In this document: positions 1 through 5,170 of the stretch, piece by piece
Numbering within the stretch: the first letter of the stretch is position 1
How the letters are laid out: each line of letters starts with the position of its first letter
Source of the DNA: Syntrophomonadaceae bacterium
Lineage (GTDB): Bacteria; Bacillota; Syntrophomonadia; Syntrophomonadales; Syntrophomonadaceae
NCBI GenBank assembly: GCA_028698695.1
Contig: JAQVWB010000110.1
Coordinates: forward strand, 1-6,663
Direction: 5' to 3'
Length of the DNA stretch: 6,663 bases
The notes under the pieces: model-generated
The model's database searches: none
Seen by the model: the letters and a program-made list of their open reading frames with translations, nothing else
What the model was told of the DNA's origin: nothing
Position numbers and translations under genes: made by a program

Positions 1-64
1 CTTCCCTCACCGGCTGCACATTCCGCAATATCATGAAATTTCGACCCCATTTTAGTTCTCAAGC

Positions 65-631
65 ATGCCTAACCATTGTTTTCAACTTTGTGCTATACTG
101 ATCTGGAAAAAGCAAATTCCTATCCAACATCTTGATGAAGATTTGCTGAAACGAGCATTTATTGATGCTTTTAACAGTTTGATAGAAAACAAGGATGAGA
201 TAATCAAAGGCTATGAAGAAATCATCCGAACTATTACTGACACTTCGGCCCTTGATAAAGAAACCGAAAAGCTTCAAAGTGAGTCCGAGGTTTTACGGGG
301 ATTGATAAAAAAAAGTGTGGATGAAAACGCATCTTTAGCTCTCGATCAAAAGGAATACCAACGGCGCTATTCTGACCTGGTGAATCGGTTTGAGGAAGTC
401 CAGAACAGGCTTGATGAGATAAGTTGCCAGATAGTAATACGCCTAGCCAAGCGCGAAAATATAGAGAATTTTATCAAGACTCTGCAATGTAATGATGACC
501 TGCTTACCGATTTTGATGAGGAATTGTGGTATGCAACAGTAAAAAGCTTAACTGTACATAATGAGCGGGAGTTTATCTTCACATTTAAGAATGGAAAAAA
601 ACTGCAGTGGCAAGTTACGTTTAATCAATAA
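65..631 (+). pseudogene. Serine recombinase, C-terminal remnant
   Basis: This reading frame matches only the C-terminal part of a large serine recombinase of the kind found in clostridial integrative elements. From about residue 18 it shows the helical start that normally follows the zinc ribbon (HLDEDLLKRAFIDAFNSL), then a long charged coiled coil (about residues 40-130), then the closing beta segment (EREFIFTFKNGKKLQW, residues 167-182). The resolvase domain with its catalytic serine, the central recombinase domain and the zinc-ribbon cysteines are absent. An in-frame TAG at 53-55 lies just upstream, and the first residues (MPNHCFQLCAILIW) do not look like recombinase, so the ATG at 65 is only the first start in the frame and has no good ribosome binding site. 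I read it as a 5'-deleted, inactive relic of a mobile element. The break is probably near 100-115. Confidence 0.75.
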
Positions 632-678
632 AATTGGTCAAATATTTATCATATTCACCTTTATATTTCATAATTATA

Positions 679-707
679 TCGACAATGATAGTATAAAGTA
701 GAATAAT
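679..707 (+). promoter_or_regulatory. Candidate housekeeping promoter of the sigma/anti-sigma operon
   Basis: TCGACA (679-684) and AATAAT (702-707) are separated by 17 bases, each differing by one base from the sigma-A consensus boxes. The position, about 100 bases before the sigma factor start, suits a promoter for the 807-2055 operon. The stretch is very AT-rich, so chance matches are likely. I did not find a good copy of the TGTCAACCTTTT-N13-GTCTA motif here, so autoregulation by the ECF factor is not evident. Confidence 0.4.
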
Positions 708-806
708 TATGTAATAATGACATTTGCATACATTAATTCTTGCTTTCTAGAGGATTATAAACATCACTAAATGAGGTTTAAACTTCCAGAGGAGGAACAT
801 ATAATT

Positions 807-1346
807 ATGGCTAATAAACCGGAGTTTGGAGATGATTCGCTCTGGCATTTGGCAATACAAAACTACTACCCTAGAATTGTCAACTACGTATTTTTTTTAA
901 CTGAAGACCGATATTTGGCCGAAGATATTGCTCAGGAAACCTTTGCCAAGGGAATTGCCAAATTCCATCAGCTTAAGGACCCCGACAAGTTTTTTCCCTG
1001 GCTACTCTCCATCGCTATAAATACTGGCCGAACCCAGATTGAACGAAATAAACGTAGTATACCAGCATCAGATACGGAATTATATATTTCCAAGTTACCT
1101 GTTGATGAATCCCCAGCAGAATTATTTGAACGACAAGAAACGGCAACACTAGTGTTGAAAGCTATACGAGAGCTTTCCCATCAGGAACAACAGGTTACCA
1201 TTATGCGTTATTATTTAGATATGAAGGAAAAAGATATTGCCTTTGCCTTAGGGGTTACTACAGGAACGGTTAAAAAACAACTTTTTCGAGCCCGTTCCAA
1301 ACTATATAATGATCTTCACCAATTGTCTGAAAGCGTAGGTGATTAA
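807..1346 (+). CDS. ECF-type RNA polymerase sigma factor
   Basis: This 179-residue protein has the two-domain plan of extracytoplasmic-function sigma factors (sigma-70 family), which direct RNA polymerase to a small set of promoters. Region 2 spans about residues 15-83 and includes YLAEDIAQETFAKGI, the usual 'D-Q-E-F' helix that contacts core polymerase and the -10 element, followed by FPWLLSIAINTGRTQIER. Region 4 spans about 112-170, with ELSHQEQQVTIMRYYLDMKEKDIAFALGVTTGTVKKQLFRAR split into a typical helix-turn-helix for the -35 box. An ATG at 771 is also in frame, but the ATG at 807 is preferred: AGAGGAGG ends at 795, 11 bases upstream, whereas 771 has only a distant AGAGG. It is followed almost directly by its likely anti-sigma factor. 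Family assignment is firm; the ECF subgroup and target genes are not read from the protein, though repeated ECF-like promoters downstream are good candidates. Confidence 0.93.
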   Translation: MANKPEFGDDSLWHLAIQNYYPRIVNYVFFLTEDRYLAEDIAQETFAKGIAKFHQLKDPDKFFPWLLSIAINTGRTQIERNKRSIPASDTELYISKLPVDESPAELFERQETATLVLKAIRELSHQEQQVTIMRYYLDMKEKDIAFALGVTTGTVKKQLFRARSKLYNDLHQLSESVGD

Positions 1347-1347
1347 A

Positions 1348-2055
1348 ATGCATGATGATAAGTTTGATAGCTTTTTGAGCAATTCACTAAAAGCGTCTGA
1401 GCTTGAAGTTAAAACTCCTATCAACGAACTGGAACAAATGATTATTGAGAAAATAACAGTAAATAAGCAGAAGAAAAAACAAAAGCAGCGTCGTATGATA
1501 CAAATAGCAGCTGCCGTAATATTATTAATCGGTATAGCAGGAGCGGCGTTCTTTCCTGAGCCGGTTTATGCTCTTAAAAAGCAATTCTTTCAAACCATAC
1601 TTAATATAGGTAAAAGTATAAACATCAGCCTAAACAGTGATGCAGATCAGCTTCAATTGCATAACAAAATAGCCGGGGAAGTCGCTGCTATCCAGGAGGA
1701 TACACCTTTTAAAATCTTAGTTCCCCAATATATACCTCCGGGATTTAATCTTGAAAGTGTCAAGCAGAGTGCTACCGATGAGAAAGCTTCTATTGTTATG
1801 TCATTTACCGCGCCAAATGCTAATATATTATTTACCCAGACCAGTATTACAGATAAATTCAGTTCTTCGGTAAACGTCGACGCCCAGCAGGCTAAAACCA
1901 AAAAAGTGCAGATTGATAAATATGAAGGTAATCTGATTACATTTGAGGATGGCTCAGCCAATTTGTTATGGATTACAGATGATCATCTCATGTGTCAAAT
2001 ATTTGGAGATATTAGTTCTGATCAGGCTACTGAAATGGCAAATTCAATTAAGTAA
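1348..2055 (+). CDS. Membrane anti-sigma factor with DUF4367-like extracytoplasmic domain
   Basis: This 235-residue protein has a charged cytoplasmic N-terminus (1-49, ending in a lysine/arginine cluster), one membrane span (about 51-69, IQIAAAVILLIGIAGAAFF) and an outer domain. The C-terminal half fits the DUF4367 pattern: FKILVPQYIPPGF (121-133), a beta-rich middle, LLWITDDHLMCQIFG (206-220) and a closing ATEMANSIK helix. Such proteins bind the neighbouring ECF sigma factor at the membrane and release it on a signal. There is no HxxxCxxC zinc anti-sigma motif, and the N-terminal segment has no cysteine at all, so sigma binding must use a different helix. A GTG at 1339 overlaps the sigma stop codon, but the ATG at 1348, one base after that stop, has AGGTGA five bases upstream and is preferred. 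The tight coupling implies matched synthesis of both proteins. The function is inferred from architecture and position; the signal is unknown. Confidence 0.85.
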   Translation: MHDDKFDSFLSNSLKASELEVKTPINELEQMIIEKITVNKQKKKQKQRRMIQIAAAVILLIGIAGAAFFPEPVYALKKQFFQTILNIGKSINISLNSDADQLQLHNKIAGEVAAIQEDTPFKILVPQYIPPGFNLESVKQSATDEKASIVMSFTAPNANILFTQTSITDKFSSSVNVDAQQAKTKKVQIDKYEGNLITFEDGSANLLWITDDHLMCQIFGDISSDQATEMANSIK

Positions 2056-2069
2056 TGCAAAAACTAAAG

Positions 2070-2102
2070 ATAGCAGTGGGAGGTGCTAAGTCCCACTGCT
2101 AT
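2070..2102. terminator. Bidirectional hairpin terminator between convergent genes
   Basis: A perfect 12-bp stem (ATAGCAGTGGGA at 2070-2081, complement at 2091-2102) encloses a 9-base loop. On the minus strand it is followed by a T-rich run (CTTTAGTTTTTGC); on the plus strand the tail is weaker (AAGATTTAGC). It lies between the stop of the anti-sigma gene (2055) and the stop of the minus-strand gene (2118), so it can end both transcripts. Confidence 0.75.
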
Positions 2103-2117
2103 AAGATTTAGCAAAAG

Positions 2118-2585
2118 CTATTGAACAAATAAAGCATTGGAGACTGAGGTCTGGGTACTGGTACTGCCTGCATTTTGAACATGATGAACCGCTCTGCAGC
2201 GATAAGAGTATCCTCTGGTTACTGTAATTGATGAAGAACCCCTAACATAAAAGTATGAGGTATCACTGTAAGTACGGCTGGTTACATCAACCCAGTTTGA
2301 TCCATTCCACCGCTGCAGGAAAACCTCTACATCAAGATAGTTTACAGTACCATAAGAAGTTGTTTCGCCGTAAATGGTAACTGTTCCATTCGAATTATCT
2401 GCTATTGTACAATTCCACTGTTTAATTAATGATGAACTTGCACCGGAAGTTTCTTGCAGATTGATTTCAATACCATTCTGCAAGTTGGGGCAAACTTGAT
2501 CTTCTGCAGCGCCGACACCAGGCAAACAGACCATAAAAACCAACAAAGACATCAGGGAAACTAAAATACGAGCACTTTTCTTCAT
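2118..2585 (-). CDS. Small secreted protein, DUF6147-like
   Basis: This is a 155-residue exported protein of unknown function. Residues 1-27 form a clear Sec signal peptide (KKSAR, a hydrophobic core, then VGAA before EDQ). The mature part is rich in Ser/Thr/Tyr and beta-prone: LDVEVFLQRWNGSNWVDV (84-101), then alternating strands ending in the GYSYRCRAVHHV motif (125-136). This 'LQRW.GS.WV' plus 'GY.YR.RAVH' pattern resembles the DUF6147 family of small clostridial secreted proteins; I give that as a resemblance, not a confirmed match. Mature cysteines are C32, C59 and C130, so one disulfide is possible. The start at 2585 has AAAGGTGG (complement of 2593-2600) seven bases upstream. It is transcribed away from the plus-strand gene at 2889 from a shared divergent promoter region, and a nearly identical but truncated copy lies at 4703-4930. 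Confidence 0.85.
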   Translation of the reverse strand: MKKSARILVSLMSLLVFMVCLPGVGAAEDQVCPNLQNGIEINLQETSGASSSLIKQWNCTIADNSNGTVTIYGETTSYGTVNYLDVEVFLQRWNGSNWVDVTSRTYSDTSYFYVRGSSSITVTRGYSYRCRAVHHVQNAGSTSTQTSVSNALFVQ

Positions 2586-2616
2586 GGGTATACCACCTTT
2601 CAGTTCAATTTAATAA

Positions 2617-2647
2617 TAAGACCATTTGGTTACCGAAAAGGTTGACA
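2617..2647 (-). promoter_or_regulatory. ECF-like promoter for the minus-strand secreted protein (module A)
   Basis: Read on the minus strand, TGTCAACCTTTT (complement of 2636-2647) is followed after exactly 13 bases by GTCTTA (complement of 2617-2622). The AAC-type -35 box and GTC-type -10 box are the usual form of ECF promoters. Transcription would begin about 25-30 bases before the start codon at 2585. This is the only one of the four copies whose -10 box is GTCTTA rather than GTCTAG. Confidence 0.65.
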
Positions 2648-2677
2648 GAATTTTTTTTAATTTTTTGTCAACCTTTT
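2636..2677. repeat. Palindrome joining the two divergent -35 boxes (module A)
   Basis: AAAAGGTTGACA (2636-2647) and its exact complement TGTCAACCTTTT (2666-2677) are separated by 18 bases of almost pure A/T. Each arm is the -35 box of one of two divergent promoters. The arms could also form a hairpin if transcribed, but the fixed distance from each arm to a GTCT box favours promoter function. Confidence 0.9.
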
Positions 2678-2696
2678 TGTATGCTGATTAGTCTAG
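2666..2696 (+). promoter_or_regulatory. ECF-like promoter for the plus-strand secreted protein (module A)
   Basis: TGTCAACCTTTT (2666-2677), 13 bases, then GTCTAG (2691-2696). Box sequences and spacing equal those of the module B promoters. The start of transcription would fall near 2702-2705, giving a leader of roughly 185 bases before the start codon at 2889. Confidence 0.7.
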
Positions 2697-2732
2697 TTAT
2701 CAGATACTAAAAAATGGTAGGGGTGTGCCGTG

Positions 2733-2763
2733 AAAGGAGATGGTGCCGATGTGGGTGAACTGA
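2733..2763 (+). promoter_or_regulatory. Leader Shine-Dalgarno with 4-codon open frame (module A)
   Basis: AAAGGAG (2733-2739) sits nine bases before an ATG (2749) that opens a four-codon frame, M-W-V-N-stop (TGA 2761-2763). It lies about 30 bases into the predicted leader and about 125 bases before the real start at 2889. A matching arrangement occurs in module B (5078-5104). It may be a tiny leader peptide, a ribosome-binding mRNA stabiliser, or a relic of a lost gene start. Confidence 0.35.
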
Positions 2764-2888
2764 ATTTATGAGGTCTAATGAAAAAGATTAGTATATTAAG
2801 GATGGTGGTGCCTGTAATATGTAAGTCTTGATAAAATGGGATTTGCGGAACGCGAAAAATGGTTAGTGATTACAAAGGGGGAACGAAA

Positions 2889-3755
2889 ATGCTAAAATAT
2901 ATAGCGAAAAAATTCTTAATGGGTTTTATATGTATATCTCTGTTATTTGGATTACCTTTAACTTCATTAGCAATCACAAATGAACAAGCAAAAGTAGATA
3001 AGACAGTAGAACAAAAGATAATGTCAAGCGATTGCGGGTTGGTAGATCCTTCAGAAAGTGAATTGAATTATTTATTGGCACGTCCTAAATTAGTGGATGA
3101 ACGAATAAAAAAAGATATTAAATACCTAGAAGCTGAGGCAGAAGAACAGTTTGAAAATAGTATGAGAGAATCCATTGGAATAAAAAGCAGCTGGTATTAT
3201 GAAGAGGTTGCACGCGGAACCGATGAAACTGTAACCAGTTGTCATTATGATGACAGTAATGGATCCAGTTGGGGAGTGGGACAAAATAATCACGCCGCAT
3301 CCTATTCAGGTAACTGGGCAGATGCCTCAGCTCATGCATATGGAGTTGGTGGTGCTCAAGCCTGGGCCGCTGTTGGACCGAAAATTTATATTACAGGAAC
3401 AGGTACACAGAATGCCGACATATTTTATAATTATTCCTATAATGGAACGATTGCAGCAGCTGCAAATGGAAGCGCAAAAGTTAAAATATATGCTGAATTG
3501 TGGGATGCAAACGGGTGTGTTGCACGCCATACAATTCTAGATGAGGAAACAGGACTAGGTACAGACACATATTCTGCTACTGCAACCGGGAGATTTAATA
3601 GAAATTTAACAGCAGGCCAAACATATACAATAGTTGCCAAAGTACAGACTACGGCTACAAATTATGGCGGAATAACAGCGAATTCAGACTTCTGGAACGG
3701 TGGTTCAGGACCTGAAGGAATTGCATTCAGTCATATAATTGTTGATTGGCAATAA
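2889..3755 (+). CDS. Secreted protein of unknown function, beta-rich C-terminal domain (module A)
   Basis: I do not recognise a named family. The 288-residue protein begins with a Sec signal peptide (about 1-28; lysines, a hydrophobic core FLMGFICISLLFGL, then TSLA before ITNE). Residues 30-100 are charged and helix-prone. From about 115 the chain is rich in Gly/Ala/Ser/Tyr/Trp and beta-prone: AWAAVGPKIYITGTGTQNADIFYNYS (158-183), AKVKIYAELWDANG (196-209), LTAGQTYTIVAKVQ (240-253) and a final IAFSHIIVDW (278-287). The same pattern (W-x-x-VG-x-x-I, G-T, a K-x-x-VY strand, N/AG-[QK]-TY, I-x-x-W end) occurs in the protein at 5171-6022, so both belong to one family. No catalytic motif is visible. 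The ATG at 2889 is chosen over 2859 because AAAGGGGG (2874-2881) lies seven bases upstream and the signal peptide then starts properly. It is driven by the divergent ECF-like promoter at 2666-2696. Confidence 0.85.
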   Translation: MLKYIAKKFLMGFICISLLFGLPLTSLAITNEQAKVDKTVEQKIMSSDCGLVDPSESELNYLLARPKLVDERIKKDIKYLEAEAEEQFENSMRESIGIKSSWYYEEVARGTDETVTSCHYDDSNGSSWGVGQNNHAASYSGNWADASAHAYGVGGAQAWAAVGPKIYITGTGTQNADIFYNYSYNGTIAAAANGSAKVKIYAELWDANGCVARHTILDEETGLGTDTYSATATGRFNRNLTAGQTYTIVAKVQTTATNYGGITANSDFWNGGSGPEGIAFSHIIVDWQ

Positions 3756-3770
3756 AGTCGTTATAGCAAG

Positions 3771-3801
3771 GGTGTAAATGAGACAATATCTCATTTACAC
3801 C
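3771..3801 (+). terminator. Hairpin after the module A secreted protein
   Basis: A perfect 13-bp stem (GGTGTAAATGAGA at 3771-3783, complement at 3789-3801) with a 5-base loop begins 15 bases after the stop at 3755. There is no T run directly after it, only AAATATTTGC, so it may act as a weak terminator or protect the 3' end of the mRNA. Short outer arms (AGCAA and TTGCT) could extend it. Confidence 0.6.
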
Positions 3802-3814
3802 AAATATTTGCTTA

Positions 3815-4010
3815 TTGCTCCTAAAACCTTGGTACATATACCGAAGGGTATGCATAAAAAGCCGTCCTTTCGGTTTTGCATGAAACACACCACGATTCGG
3901 CTATCTGTCCAAAAATAATCCATACCAATAACCGTAAAAAGTGACCGCTAGGGAGCTTCGGTATCACCGAGGGTGAGGCAATCGAGCGATCAACGTACCG
4001 CTTGATTTTA
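3815..4010. other. Gene-free stretch with several hairpins, possible structured RNA or element relic
   Basis: No convincing gene occupies 3756-4114. Within it, about 3815-4010 is visibly richer in G and C than its flanks and contains several hairpins in a row: ATACC-gaag-GGTAT (3838-3851); an imperfect stem 3850-3881 built on ATGCA/TGCAT and CCG/CGG; CTTCGGT-atc-ACCGAGG (3956-3972); and AATCGAGCG with CGCTTGATT (3980-3988 and 3999-4007, one G-U pair), which is followed by TTTACTT. It could be a non-coding RNA on either strand or a decayed mobile element. I do not recognise a known riboswitch or RNA family. Short frames here are broken by stops on both strands. Confidence 0.4.
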
Positions 4011-4114
4011 CTTAACGTTCTCCTGCATATTTATACATACCCCTAAAGTTTAAAAGATTTTTATGGAACTTAATTAGTCTGATCATGAATTATTTTGAAA
4101 TATGGGGTGAACTA

Positions 4115-4666
4115 ATGAAAATAAGCAGAAATATGTTTATTATCTTTGTTATTCTGTTAATCGTAATTATGAGTTTGTATGCTTGGAAAGAATACAAGTT
4201 TCAAGAATTAAGGGCTATCGAGCAGTTAAGTGAACAGACAAACCAAGTGCTTTTTTCATTAATATCATTACAGGATATTTTGGAACGACCAGATTGGGAA
4301 AACGAAAAATATCAGAAAGAAGTGTTGCAATCTTTAAAATCATTTCATTTGGAGGCAAGTGAATCTTTTAATGTTGCGAATCAAAAAAAAAGATACCTGC
4401 CAGATGAAATTTATGTTACCCTTCATAAATTAAACTTAGTAACATTGTATATATATGACACTTATGAAGAACCATTAAGAGAAATTAGAATGCAAGATCC
4501 AGAGAAAAGACAACAAACAGCATTAAATTTATCTAATGACATTAAGGATGCAAACTTTAAAAATTTTACAATAGATCCATACACGGATAAATCTATCCGC
4601 AACAGTTGGCATTATCTGAATACCGAACTGAGTAAATATATTGAAACTAATATAAAGTCTAATTAG
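4115..4666 (+). CDS. Membrane-anchored protein of unknown function, mostly helical outer part
   Basis: The 183-residue protein has one membrane span near the N-terminus (about 7-23, MFIIFVILLIVIMSLYA) preceded by K2 and R5, which suggests the N-terminus is inside and the rest outside. Residues 25-90 look like a long amphipathic helix or coiled coil (ELRAIEQLSEQTNQVLFSLISLQDILE), followed by a second helical part to about 145 and a short tail. There are no cysteines and no recognisable enzymatic motif. An ATG at 4085 is also in frame, but 4115 has GGGGTGA (4104-4110) immediately upstream and gives a normal start before the span. It lies between module A and the truncated gene of module B, converging on the latter with a 36-base gap. 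It may be an accessory to the upstream secreted protein, but 359 bases and a hairpin separate them, so co-transcription is doubtful. Confidence 0.8.
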   Translation: MKISRNMFIIFVILLIVIMSLYAWKEYKFQELRAIEQLSEQTNQVLFSLISLQDILERPDWENEKYQKEVLQSLKSFHLEASESFNVANQKKRYLPDEIYVTLHKLNLVTLYIYDTYEEPLREIRMQDPEKRQQTALNLSNDIKDANFKNFTIDPYTDKSIRNSWHYLNTELSKYIETNIKSN

Positions 4667-4691
4667 GAATAATGATTATATATGAGGTTTT

Positions 4692-4711
4692 ACTGAACCG
4701 GATCAGTTTTT
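4692..4711 (+). terminator. Weak candidate terminator after the 4115-4666 gene
   Basis: A short stem, ACTGA (4692-4696) with TCAGT (4703-4707), encloses a six-base loop and runs into five T residues (4707-4711). It starts 26 bases after the stop codon at 4666. A five-pair stem is weak. The same bases supply the stop codon of the truncated minus-strand gene. Confidence 0.35.
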
Positions 4712-4930
4712 ATCTGCTATTGTACAATTCCACTGTTTAATTAATGATGAACTTGCACCGGAAGTTTCTTGCAGATTGATTTCAATACCATTCTGCAGAT
4801 CAGGGCAAACTGTTTCTTCAACCGTTGTGGGAGGATAAACTTGATCTTCTGCAGCGCCGACACCAGGCAAACAGACCATAAAAACCAACAAAGACATCAG
4901 GGAAACTAAAATACGAGCACTTTTCTTCAT
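4703..4930 (-). pseudogene. Truncated copy of the small secreted protein (module B)
   Basis: The 75-residue frame repeats the first half of the protein at 2118-2585: an identical signal peptide (residues 1-27), an identical NGIEINLQETSGASSSLIKQ block and the NCTIAD that follows it. Identity ends abruptly after CTIAD, where two new residues (KN) and a TGA replace the remaining 90 residues, including the LQRW and GYSYRCRAVHH motifs. Near the mature N-terminus it has ten extra residues (YPPTTVEETV in place of none) from a 30-bp indel. Ribosome binding site, promoter and start are intact, so a short secreted peptide could still be made. I call it a 3'-truncated duplicate, but expression of a functional 48-residue mature peptide cannot be excluded. 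Confidence 0.75.
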
Positions 4931-4961
4931 GGGTATACCACCTTTCAGTTCAATTTAATAA

Positions 4962-4992
4962 CTAGACCATTTGGTCACAGAAAAGGTTGACA
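4962..4992 (-). promoter_or_regulatory. ECF-like promoter for the truncated minus-strand copy (module B)
   Basis: On the minus strand TGTCAACCTTTT (complement of 4981-4992), 13 bases, then GTCTAG (complement of 4962-4967). The spacer and -10 region contain GACCA-AA-TGGTC, a small dyad that could be a binding site for a regulator overlapping the -10 box; in module A one arm pair is lost. Confidence 0.65.
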
Positions 4993-5021
4993 AACTTTTT
5001 GTAATTTTTTGTCAACCTTTT
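4981..5021. repeat. Palindrome joining the two divergent -35 boxes (module B)
   Basis: AAAAGGTTGACAAA (4981-4994) and its exact complement (5008-5021) form a 14-bp inverted repeat around 13 bases of T-rich sequence. It is the counterpart of 2636-2677; the arms are conserved while the spacer has changed, which suggests the arms are under selection. Confidence 0.9.
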
Positions 5022-5040
5022 TGCATGCTTATTAGTCTAG
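5010..5040 (+). promoter_or_regulatory. ECF-like promoter for the plus-strand secreted protein (module B)
   Basis: TGTCAACCTTTT (5010-5021), 13 bases, then GTCTAG (5035-5040), followed by TTATCAGATAC exactly as in module A. Transcription would start near 5046-5050, giving a leader of about 120 bases before the start codon at 5171. Confidence 0.7.
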
Positions 5041-5077
5041 TTATCAGATACCAATAAGTGCTAGGAATATGAGATGC

Positions 5078-5104
5078 AAGGAGGTGGTGGCTATGAGGGT
5101 GTAA
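5078..5104 (+). promoter_or_regulatory. Leader Shine-Dalgarno with 3-codon open frame (module B)
   Basis: AAGGAGG (5078-5084) precedes, by eight bases, an ATG (5093) that opens M-R-V-stop (TAA 5102-5104). The sequence around it (GGAGRTGGTG and ATGWGGGTG) matches the module A leader although the neighbouring leader bases have diverged. An upstream in-frame ATG at 5069 could extend the peptide to ten residues but has a weak ribosome binding site. Confidence 0.35.
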
Positions 5105-5170
5105 ACTTAATTTTTTATGATTCAATGAACAATGTTAATAAATGTTATTATTTAAGGGAGTGGATATTTT

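Larger units (their letters stand above)
2395..2707. repeat. Direct repeat, copy 1 (gene 5' half plus divergent promoters)
   Basis: This segment matches 4710-5051. It covers the 5' half of the minus-strand secreted-protein gene, its ribosome binding site and the whole divergent promoter region. By eye the coding part is almost base-for-base identical apart from a 30-bp indel, while the promoter part differs at scattered positions. Similarity fades beyond about 2707 on the right and stops abruptly at 2395 on the left. Confidence 0.9.
4710..5051. repeat. Direct repeat, copy 2
   Basis: Second copy of 2395-2707, 29 bases longer. The difference is a 30-bp insertion in the coding part (about 4804-4833) bordered by AAACT on both sides, minus one base in the A/T spacer of the palindrome. 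The left edge at 4710 is where the minus-strand gene is cut off. The right edge fades into the leader of the 5171 gene. Confidence 0.9.

Noticed and set aside
1..50. Possible minus-strand partial gene starting at 50 (MGSKFHDIAECAAGEG)
   Set aside because: Only 16 codons are inside the window, the ribosome binding site is weak and I recognise no family; too little to support a gene.
646..690. A degenerate copy of the ECF motif upstream of the sigma operon (TATTCACCTTTA)
   Set aside because: Eight of twelve -35 bases match, but no GTCT box lies 13 bases downstream.
1653..1961. Minus-strand frame of 102 codons within the anti-sigma gene
   Set aside because: It is entirely inside a well-supported gene, has no ribosome binding site and no family resemblance; it is a shadow frame.
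2636..2677. The palindrome as an intrinsic terminator (stem followed by T residues)
   Set aside because: It lies upstream of both divergent genes, not after a gene, and each arm keeps an exact 13-base distance to a GTCT box in four copies, which fits promoters better.
4052..4081. ATTAGTCT before the 4115 gene, like the ECF-type -10 box
   Set aside because: No CAACC-type -35 box lies at the required distance (AAAAGATTTTTA there), so the match is probably chance.
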